Part shown: positions 16,250 through 21,216 of the stretch, one piece after another
How positions within the stretch are numbered: position 1 is the stretch's first letter
Layout: each line of letters opens with the position of its first letter
NCBI GenBank assembly: GCA_029551925.1
Contig: JAKPEO010000054.1
Coordinates: 1-21,216, forward strand
Length of the DNA stretch: 21,216 nucleotides
Origin: a bacterium
GTDB lineage: Bacteria > JAGOBX01
Direction of reading: 5' to 3'
Notes under the pieces: generated by a model
The model's input: only the letters and a program-made list of their open reading frames with translations
Databases searched by the model: none
What the model was told of the DNA's origin: nothing
Program-made: the position numbers and the translations under genes

Positions 16250-16891
16250 TTATATCCCTAAATTTTCTTTTATTAAAATTATATGAATACGCTTTTTATC
16301 TTTTTGAAAACCTGAAATTACTATATTGCTACAAATTCTATCATCATTATTGCAATTTGCGCAAACGCCAACACTTGCGCAAGGTGTTGTTCTTTTTAAA
16401 CGCATAGCGTTCATCGGAGCAGTATAACTCTTTATTTTCTGCAATGCGCTATCAATATCTTCTGTAATTTTATTTATTCCGGCGACTATAATAACCTTTT
16501 TCGGACCAAACAACAAAGCTGCAACGCGATTTGATAAACCATCTATATTCACTAAAAATCCATCTGTAGTAATAGCATTAGTAGAACATAAATACGCATC
16601 TGCAAGTAGCGCCAATCTGCGCTGTTCTAATATTTCGCTATAATCAGCAGTAATATTAGGCGGATTAATAATAGTATAATTTTTATTTTTTAAGTCTTCA
16701 ATGATATTTAATTCTTCAAGCGTTTTAGAGCCGCCGATCCCTATTTTTGATGTTTCTGGAATAAGCGAAAATATCTTTGTTTTTGCTTCTTTGCTATTTT
16801 CACAAATATAAACATTAAAACGATTTTTTGTTAAGGATTGAATAACTACCGGTATTTTTTTTGACCAATATTCTAATTCTAAATAATCCAT
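16250..16891 (-). CDS. LUD-domain (LutC/DUF162) protein
   Basis: 213 residues. Family motifs are IGIGGSKTLEEL (about 50-61), YLCSTNAITTDGFLVNIDGLSNRVAALLFGPKKVIIVAGINKI (about 100-142) and a C-terminal cysteine set, Cys171, Cys177, Cys180 and Cys187 (TPCASVGVCANC…ICS). This is the LUD family (PF02589) best known from LutC of lactate utilisation, but the four-Cys variety is widespread in anaerobes without lutAB and its reaction is unknown. The cysteines could hold zinc or an Fe-S cluster. It follows rpiB by 23 nt without a clear Shine-Dalgarno sequence. A link to acid or aldehyde metabolism of the microcompartment is inferred from operon position only. Confidence 0.8.
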   Translation of the reverse strand: MDYLELEYWSKKIPVVIQSLTKNRFNVYICENSKEAKTKIFSLIPETSKIGIGGSKTLEELNIIEDLKNKNYTIINPPNITADYSEILEQRRLALLADAYLCSTNAITTDGFLVNIDGLSNRVAALLFGPKKVIIVAGINKITEDIDSALQKIKSYTAPMNAMRLKRTTPCASVGVCANCNNDDRICSNIVISGFQKDKKRIHIILIKENLGI

Positions 16892-16914
16892 TAAAATACA
16901 ATTTTTACTTTTTT

Positions 16915-17373
16915 TTAAACAACAGGTAGCATAAATCTTGCTTCAATTTCATTTATTTTATCTATTCGCTTTTGATGACGCGCGCCAGCATACGGCGTAT
17001 CCAGCCAAGTTTTTAATATTAATTTCGCTTTCGGCGCTGCAAGCACGCTTGCTCCCATACACAGCATATTAGCATTATTATGTTCTTTACTGCTAATCGC
17101 TAAAAATACTTCATTACAAGCGGAAGCCCGTATTCCGCGCACTTTATTTGCTACCATCGCAGAAGCGATACCTGTGCCGTCTATCATTATTCCGTATTCA
17201 TATTCTTTTGAAGCAACAGCGCGCGCTACTAAAAAAGCAATATCAGGATAATCTACCGCATCAGTAGAATAAGTGCCAAAATCTTTAACAGCATAGCCCA
17301 ATTCTGACAAATATTTTTTCAATTCTTCTTTTAATTGAAAGCCGCCGTGATCTGCTCCTATTGCTATCTGCAT
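16915..17373 (-). CDS. RpiB-family sugar-phosphate isomerase, microcompartment-associated
   Basis: 152 residues, full length for RpiB. Motifs are IAIGADHGGFQLKEEL (His9), DYPDIA, GIMIDGTGIASAMVANKVRGIRA, SSKEHNNANMLCMGA (His98) and AGARHQKRIDKI (Arg132, Arg136). The fold interconverts aldose and ketose phosphates such as ribose 5-phosphate and ribulose 5-phosphate. In E. coli RpiB the proton-transfer residue is the Cys of ICGTG; here that position is Asp65, so catalysis or substrate may differ. A GGGAG ribosome-binding site precedes the ATG. In the BMC operon it is the best candidate for the substrate-entry enzyme and supports a sugar-phosphate (SPU-type) metabolosome. It has no encapsulation-peptide extension. 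Confidence 0.88.
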   Translation of the reverse strand: MQIAIGADHGGFQLKEELKKYLSELGYAVKDFGTYSTDAVDYPDIAFLVARAVASKEYEYGIMIDGTGIASAMVANKVRGIRASACNEVFLAISSKEHNNANMLCMGASVLAAPKAKLILKTWLDTPYAGARHQKRIDKINEIEARFMLPVV

Positions 17374-17396
17374 TTTTTATCGCTCCCTGTTTTTTT

Positions 17397-17717
17397 TTAT
17401 TTTTTTATCAATTTGATTTTTTTACTTTTTGCAAAATCAACCGCTGCTGGCGTAATTATCGCTGTTTTCATAATTTCTATACATTCGACATTTTTTTGAA
17501 GCGCTGTTTTTATATCTTGCTCTACTATTACTTTTTTATTTAATAACTGCATTATTACAGTATTTTCACTACTTTGATTTTTAGATGACGACGACGCAGC
17601 AGCAGATTTATTAGCGGCATTTTGCAATTCAGTTATAGGTATAATATGCGATTTGTTTAATATTTCCCTAACAGTTTCTGTTATAAGATTTATTAAACTG
17701 TCAACATTATAATTCAT
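17397..17717 (-). CDS. small BMC-associated protein: encapsulation-like helix plus EutQ/EutT-N-like module
   Basis: 106 residues in three parts. Residues 1-22 (MNYNVDSLINLITETVREI…) form a predicted amphipathic helix resembling encapsulation peptides and similar to the N-termini of the aldehyde dehydrogenase and PduL in the same operon. Residues about 30-50 are an Ala/Ser/Asn-rich linker. Residues about 53-106 (VIVEQDIKTALQKN, IEIMKTAIITPAAVDFAK, KKIKLIKK) resemble the short N-terminal segment of EutQ and EutT with its hxxxxhhTPxAxxhA pattern, but no cupin or adenosyltransferase domain follows. An AGAGG ribosome-binding site is present. It lies between aldehyde dehydrogenase and rpiB. Function unknown; it could be an adaptor or cargo tether. 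The match is from memory of family sequences, not a search. Confidence 0.7.
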   Translation of the reverse strand: MNYNVDSLINLITETVREILNKSHIIPITELQNAANKSAAASSSSKNQSSENTVIMQLLNKKVIVEQDIKTALQKNVECIEIMKTAIITPAAVDFAKSKKIKLIKK

Positions 17718-17738
17718 AATTTACGCCTCTTTATTTTT

Positions 17739-19187
17739 TTAAATAACTCGTAAATAATCTATAATTGTGCATCTGCGCATTCTTGTAAATGTGCGCGGTC
17801 TAGTCAAGCCATCGCCAGTAGGCGATGCTATCGTAAAGGTCGTATAACCTTCGCCGCCAAAACCTAAACCAGCGCAAGACGGACCATTCTTTACAAATAT
17901 TGAGCAGTTCATTAATTTTCCCATTGCAGTCATTCTATCAACATTCATCGAATGCAATAGCGCCGTATGAAAATAATTGTGTTCCGCTCTATACGCTAAT
18001 TCCAACGCTGCGTCAAAAGAACGAACGCGCGTTAATGGTATAACAGGCATTAATTGCTCAATAAATACTAACGGATGATCATTCGGCACTTCAGCAAATA
18101 ATATTCTCGTAGTATCAGGCAGATTCAAACCGATTGCTTTTGCAATCACATTAGCATTACGCCCGATAAAATTGCGATTTACTACAGCTTCTTCGTGTGG
18201 ATTTGTCGGCATTTTGGTAATTATCTGCGGCATCAATTTATCTAATTGATTTAATGTTAATTCATAGCCATTATGCTTTTTAAGCGCAGCCTTTAATTTT
18301 TCTGCAACTGAATCTATTACAATTATTTCTTTTTCCGCTATACATAAAACATTGTTGTCCAAACTTGCGCCTAATATTATGCTTCTTGCAGCTCTGTCAA
18401 TATCAGCAGTTTCATCAACTACAACTGGCGGATTACCTGGACCAGCTGCAACTGTTTTTTTAGTTGATTTCATCGCTTCTTCAACAACTGCCGGACCGCC
18501 GGTCACGCATAATAATTTAATTAGCGGATGAGTAAATAAAATCTTGCCGCTTTCCAATGTTGGTTCTAATACAGTAGTAGCACAATTTGCAGGTCCACCA
18601 ACTGACAAAATCGCTTTATTAATTGTTTCTACCGCTAATTGCGATACTCGTTTCGCGGCAGGATGCGGATTAAATGTAACTGTATTGCCAGCCGCTATCA
18701 TCATTATTGAATTATTAAATACTGTTTCTGTGGGATTGGTAGATGGTGAAATTGAACCTATCACACCATAAGGCGCAAATTCTTGGAGCATTAAACCTGC
18801 ATCGCCGGAATACGCTTCTGTCTGTATATCTTCAACGCCCGGCGTCTTTAAAATTGCTAATTTATTTTTTTCTATTTTATCTTCCGGTCTGCCCATTCCT
18901 GTTTCTTGCACTGCTAATTTCGATACGCGCACTGTTTCAGATAATGCAAATTGCCGTATTGCTTGTATCATCTTTTTGCGTTTGCCGATTGATAGTTTAG
19001 ATAATTCTTCAAATGCTTTACGCGCGGCATTTATAGCGTCATCCATTTTTTCAAATATTCCAAATTGATTTGGCGTAGGCGTGTAACTTACATCTTCGGT
19101 GTTTGATATTAACAGCCCTTTATTTATCGCTATATTGGCAAGAACATCACGTACTATATCTTTTATTTCTTGTTCTGTAATATTCAT
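17739..19187 (-). CDS. CoA-acylating aldehyde dehydrogenase (PduP/EutE family), microcompartment cargo
   Basis: 482 residues. Residues 1-20 (MNITEQEIKDIVRDVLANIA) form an encapsulation-type amphipathic helix followed by a linker. The dehydrogenase domain has ETGMGRPEDK (about 95), APYGVIGSISPSTNPTETVF (about 138-157), NPHPAAKR, VTGGPAVVEEAMKS and the catalytic DNNVLCIAEKEIIV with Cys282. The C-terminus VKNGPSCAGLGFGGEGYTTFTIA…RTFTRMRRC is diagnostic of the PduP/EutE branch. It oxidises an aldehyde with NAD+ and CoA to acyl-CoA, which PduL then converts to acyl-phosphate, freeing CoA inside the shell. A GGGAG ribosome-binding site precedes the start. No alcohol dehydrogenase for NADH recycling is seen in the window. 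Whether the aldehyde is acetaldehyde or longer cannot be told from sequence alone. Confidence 0.93.
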   Translation of the reverse strand: MNITEQEIKDIVRDVLANIAINKGLLISNTEDVSYTPTPNQFGIFEKMDDAINAARKAFEELSKLSIGKRKKMIQAIRQFALSETVRVSKLAVQETGMGRPEDKIEKNKLAILKTPGVEDIQTEAYSGDAGLMLQEFAPYGVIGSISPSTNPTETVFNNSIMMIAAGNTVTFNPHPAAKRVSQLAVETINKAILSVGGPANCATTVLEPTLESGKILFTHPLIKLLCVTGGPAVVEEAMKSTKKTVAAGPGNPPVVVDETADIDRAARSIILGASLDNNVLCIAEKEIIVIDSVAEKLKAALKKHNGYELTLNQLDKLMPQIITKMPTNPHEEAVVNRNFIGRNANVIAKAIGLNLPDTTRILFAEVPNDHPLVFIEQLMPVIPLTRVRSFDAALELAYRAEHNYFHTALLHSMNVDRMTAMGKLMNCSIFVKNGPSCAGLGFGGEGYTTFTIASPTGDGLTRPRTFTRMRRCTIIDYLRVI

Positions 19188-19231
19188 TGATAACTCCCAA
19201 ATTTTTTGAAATATTTTTTTTTATAAATTTA

Positions 19232-19528
19232 TTATATTTTCTTTTTGAAAATTATTTTTCCATTAGCTTCAATTGAATCTATTATCCCTATTATTGCACA
19301 ATCTATCGGCGATTTACCATCTTCAGATTGCGCCAATCGCGCTGAACTACCTTCTACTAAAAATACTACTTCTCCTATACCAGCGCCCACGCAATCTACC
19401 GCCACCTTATGACTGCCGGTCAATCGCCCATCTAACTCGCGCGCTTGAACTAACATTAATTTTGTACCGTCTAGTTGATAGACCTTCTGCGTAGCTACTA
19501 CATTGCCTACTACTTCTGCAATTTGCAT
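19232..19528 (-). CDS. BMC-P vertex shell protein (EutN/CcmL family)
   Basis: 98 residues, normal length. Motifs MQIAEVVGNVVATQKVYQLDGTKLMLVQ, DGRLTGSHKVAVDCVGAGIGEVVFLVEGSSARLA, and PIDCAIIGIIDSIE are those of the EutN/CcmL family, which form pentamers that cap the vertices of the microcompartment shell. Only about twelve pentamers are needed per shell. The gene is separated from the hexamer gene by an intrinsic-terminator-like hairpin, which would lower its expression relative to BMC-H. A GGAG ribosome-binding site at 19539-19542 lies just after the hairpin's U-tract. It is the only vertex gene in the window. Confidence 0.95.
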   Translation of the reverse strand: MQIAEVVGNVVATQKVYQLDGTKLMLVQARELDGRLTGSHKVAVDCVGAGIGEVVFLVEGSSARLAQSEDGKSPIDCAIIGIIDSIEANGKIIFKKKI

Positions 19529-19546
19529 ATTTTAGTTTCTCCAATT

Positions 19547-19592
19547 AAAAAAATTTAGCGGATAAATTTTATCATTAGATTTATCCGCTAAA
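19547..19592 (-). terminator. intrinsic terminator / attenuator between BMC-H and BMC-P genes
   Basis: A perfect 14-bp stem (arms 19554-19567 and 19579-19592: TTTAGCGGATAAAT / ATTTATCCGCTAAA) with an 11-nt loop, followed on the minus strand by seven T (19547-19553). It begins 17 nt after the BMC-H stop and ends just before the BMC-P ribosome-binding site. On the plus strand it has no T-run, so it is oriented to act on the BMC operon transcript. Since at least six operon genes lie downstream with no new promoter visible, partial termination or RNA-processing protection is more likely than full stop. Confidence 0.75.
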
Positions 19593-19608
19593 ATAATCTA
19601 TCGCTCAA

Positions 19609-19902
19609 TTATTTTTTTGCTGAACTTTGAATTTTAATTGGAAAAATATCTTCTAACGCGCTGTGAGGACGCGGAATCACATGAACTGCTACCAATTCGC
19701 CTACGCGTTCTGCCGCAGCAGCGCCCGCATCTGTCGCAGCTTTACATGCTGCAACATCGCCGCGCACTAACGCAGTAACATAGCCGCTTCCGATTTTTTC
19801 ATAACCTACTAATTCTACTTTCGCAGCTTTAACCATTGCATCTGATGCTTCAATTAAAGCAACTAATCCTTTTGTTTCAATCATTCCAAGAGCTTCGCTC
19901 AT
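19609..19902 (-). CDS. BMC-H hexameric shell protein (PduA/EutM/CcmK type)
   Basis: 97 residues, single BMC domain. It has [57 protein letters not shown] (spanning residues 4-60, abbreviated motif), with the pore loop KIGSGYV at about 36-42 as in PduA/EutM. The end [17 protein letters not shown] is the canonical C-terminus. Hexamers tile the shell facets, and the GSG pore admits small polar metabolites while retaining aldehydes. A strong AGGAGG ribosome-binding site (19912-19917) with 9-nt spacing suggests the highest translation in the operon. It is the only hexamer gene in the window and no tandem-domain BMC-T is present. Confidence 0.97.
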   Translation of the reverse strand: MSEALGMIETKGLVALIEASDAMVKAAKVELVGYEKIGSGYVTALVRGDVAACKAATDAGAAAAERVGELVAVHVIPRPHSALEDIFPIKIQSSAKK

Positions 19903-19936
19903 AGCAAACTGCCTCCTACTTTAATTTTTTTTTATT

Positions 19937-20581
19937 TTAAATATAAACTATTTCAACATTATCATTTGTATCAAGTAGCGCGGCATTGGCTTCATCTGTG
20001 TCTATATGAAATTCTTTTGAATGTTCAGCGCCGCAGCGCACTACTACATCTACAAAATACAATTTCCGCTCTTTTGTTATTGAACGAATTATTATTTTTT
20101 GACCATTTGTTAAATTCAAATCCTTTGCTTCTTCTGCTGATAAATGCAAATGATTCGCCGAAATTATTACGCCTTCTTGCAATATCAAAGTGTTTTTGGG
20201 ACCTATAATTATTGCGCCAGCAGAATTTTTAGTATCGCCTGATATTCTTACAGGCGGATTCACGCCTAATATAAAAGCGTCTGTGCGTGATATTTCTACT
20301 TGCGTCTGATTACGCGCAGGACCTAAAATTCTGACATTATGTAATACTCCTTTTGGTCCTACAACAGTTACTGTTTCTTTTGCAGCAAATTGATTTGGCT
20401 GTTTTAAATCTTTAATTTTTGTTAGTTGATACCCTTCGCCAAATAAATAATATAAATCTTTCTGCGATAAATGTATATGTCGGTTTGATACTCCAACAGG
20501 CACTAACGCTGTCTTACTCGGCGCAATTTTTTTTATTATTTCAGAAATTATCGTAGTTATATTATCAATTCCAAAATTCAT
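19937..20581 (-). CDS. pduL: PduL-type phosphotransacylase, microcompartment cargo
   Basis: 214 residues. Residues 1-22 (MNFGIDNITTIISEIIKK…) are an encapsulation-peptide-like helix. The catalytic part has two PduL domains: VPVGVSNRHIHLSQKDL (His35, His37) and VIISANHLHLSAEEA (His144, His146), the His pairs known to bind the active-site metal, with GPARNQTQVEISRTDAFILG between and GAEHSKEFHIDTDEANAA near the end. It exchanges acyl-CoA for acyl-phosphate and recycles CoA inside the shell. It is the first gene of the BMC operon. It has no Shine-Dalgarno sequence, and its promoter -10 box ends 10 nt before the ATG. The next gene, BMC-H, starts 34 nt downstream. Confidence 0.94.
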   Translation of the reverse strand: MNFGIDNITTIISEIIKKIAPSKTALVPVGVSNRHIHLSQKDLYYLFGEGYQLTKIKDLKQPNQFAAKETVTVVGPKGVLHNVRILGPARNQTQVEISRTDAFILGVNPPVRISGDTKNSAGAIIIGPKNTLILQEGVIISANHLHLSAEEAKDLNLTNGQKIIIRSITKERKLYFVDVVVRCGAEHSKEFHIDTDEANAALLDTNDNVEIVYI

Positions 20582-20591
20582 AATGCCATTT

Positions 20592-20620
20592 ATTATACTT
20601 TAATACTATTAATAGGTCAA
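20592..20620 (-). promoter_or_regulatory. strong sigma70-type promoter of the microcompartment operon
   Basis: Minus-strand TTGACC (20615-20620), a 17-bp spacer and TATAAT (20592-20597), close to the ideal. The predicted start of transcription is about 3-4 nt before the PduL ATG at 20581, so the first message is nearly leaderless. No operator palindrome, CRP-like site or riboswitch is visible in the 54 bp between this gene and the upstream one. Confidence 0.75.
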
Positions 20621-20635
20621 GTTTTTTTTATTTTT

Positions 20636-20884
20636 TTATTTGTGATTCGATAAATCGGTTTTTACCACTTCTGAATAACTGCTCGGTTCTTCTACTTCAT
20701 AACCCGCTTTTTCTAATAATTCCACTATTTGCTCGCGATTTTGCGGACTAACATTTATATGTTGATGTATCTCATTCCACCCGCCGCCAAAATTAGCGCC
20801 TAACTCCACTAATTTTTTTAATACATCTTCTGGAAAAATATTAACTAATTTTTTTGCTACTATCCATCTTTTTAATTGCGGCAT
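20636..20884 (-). CDS. small protein of unknown function upstream of the BMC operon
   Basis: 82 residues from the ATG at 20884; a TTG two codons upstream is an alternative start. AAGGAG lies 11 nt before the ATG and 5 nt before the TTG, so either is possible. The protein is mixed charged/hydrophobic without signal peptide or membrane segment: LKRWIVAKKLVNIFPEDVLKKLVELGANFGGGWNEIHQHINVSPQNREQIVELLEKAGYEVEE, read in short blocks as basic N-terminus, two helices, a GGGW turn and an acidic tail. It could be a small helical DNA- or protein-binding domain, but I do not recognise a family. It is co-directional with the BMC operon but separated from it by that operon's own promoter. Confidence 0.6.
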   Translation of the reverse strand: MPQLKRWIVAKKLVNIFPEDVLKKLVELGANFGGGWNEIHQHINVSPQNREQIVELLEKAGYEVEEPSSYSEVVKTDLSNHK

Positions 20885-21003
20885 AATCAAACACGCTCCT
20901 TAAATTTTATTTAAAATAATTTCTAACAACATTTAACTTTATTTTATACTTATCAATTTAGCAATAATAAAGTAGTATTCCAAATTTTATAAAATCACAT
21001 CCC

Positions 21004-21216
21004 CTACACTGTAATTTTATCATTTATTTTTTCTGAGTATATCTTTTCGTCCCAACTATTTTCTTTGCTTTTGTCAAATAATACTAAATGCCCTTCTTCT
21101 ACGCCGCCAATCAACATATATTCTGTTAATTGTTTTATGCCGACTTCTTTGCTTTTTTCATTTCTATATACTTTTGTCTATATGCATATTTTCTGCTTAT
21201 TAAATTTTACTAATAA
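21004..21216 (-). pseudogene. decayed 3' end of a PD-(D/E)XK nuclease-type (AAA-ATPase/DUF1703-like) gene
   Basis: From 21177 to the stop at 21004-21006 the minus strand reads TKVYRNEKSKEVGIKQLTEYM, LIGGVEEGHLVLFDKSKENSW, DEKIYSEKINDKITV (contiguous). The GIxQLxxYM…GVxEGxLVxFD…SWxEKI pattern is the C-terminus of the PD-(D/E)XK nuclease domain commonly found behind a predicted AAA ATPase in anaerobes. An in-frame TAG at 21178-21180 interrupts it, and upstream residues (LLVKFNKQKICI) no longer fit well, so the gene appears broken; the rest lies off the right edge. Nothing else is seen between it and the small gene at 20884. Confidence 0.6.

Noticed and set aside
16350-16400. TTTGCGCAAA and CTTGCGCAAGG palindrome-like words in the LUD gene
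   Set aside because: Short, imperfect beyond the core and explained by codons for the conserved cysteine-rich segment.
18544-19000. Plus-strand open frames opposite the aldehyde dehydrogenase gene
   Set aside because: Shadows of a strongly conserved dehydrogenase; the translations show no family features.
20579-20590. Four-codon upstream frame (ATG GCA TTA TGA) overlapping the PduL start
   Set aside because: Its ATG would lie upstream of or at the predicted transcription start, so it is unlikely to be in the message.
1-21216. CRISPR arrays or phage attachment sites
   Set aside because: No regularly spaced direct repeats, cas genes, integrase or tRNA-adjacent duplications were found.

Overview
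The window is low-GC DNA (roughly 30% GC by eye) from an unidentified bacterium. Nothing in it names a phylum with certainty. AT-rich coding, several decayed genes (a transposase stump, a frameshifted methyltransferase, a broken nuclease tail) and a fermentative microcompartment suggest a host-associated or candidate-phylum anaerobe, which is inference. Promoters are sigma70-like (TTGAxx, 16-17 bp, TATAAT). In five cases the -10 box ends only 9-10 nt before the start codon and there is no Shine-Dalgarno sequence. Internal operon genes often carry clear Shine-Dalgarno sequences.

Layout. 1-399: IS3-type transposase stump and a largely non-coding decayed stretch. 400-9828: an envelope/glycan region with an exported 'asparagine synthetase B'-type protein, a GT87-like membrane glycosyltransferase, a YfhO-family membrane protein, a frameshifted SAM methyltransferase, and a minus-strand operon of left-handed beta-helix acyltransferase, radical SAM/SPASM protein, GT2 glycosyltransferase and GT39-like membrane glycosyltransferase. 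9962-12565: a very large sensor-like fusion of metallo-beta-lactamase, two cyclic-nucleotide-binding-like domains and a hemerythrin. 12598-15307: AIM24/TIGR00266 protein, then rluB-type pseudouridine synthase and bifunctional pheA. 15366-15794: zinc-ribbon membrane protein.

15824-20581 (minus strand) is the centrepiece, a compact bacterial microcompartment (BMC) operon. In transcription order it holds a PduL-type phosphotransacylase, a BMC-H shell hexamer, a BMC-P (EutN/CcmL) vertex protein, a CoA-acylating aldehyde dehydrogenase, a 106-residue small protein with an encapsulation-like helix, RpiB, a LUD-domain protein and an RsbW-like ATPase. RpiB with PduL and acylating aldehyde dehydrogenase points to the sugar-phosphate-utilising (SPU) kind of metabolosome: a sugar phosphate would be isomerised, cleaved to an aldehyde by an aldolase not seen here, and converted to acyl-CoA and then acyl-phosphate inside the shell. 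Three cargo proteins begin with a similar MN-plus-amphipathic-helix extension. A strong terminator-like hairpin between BMC-H and BMC-P could set hexamer:pentamer stoichiometry. Upstream lie an 84-residue protein of unknown function and the decayed 3' end of a PD-(D/E)XK-type nuclease/ATPase gene running off the right edge.
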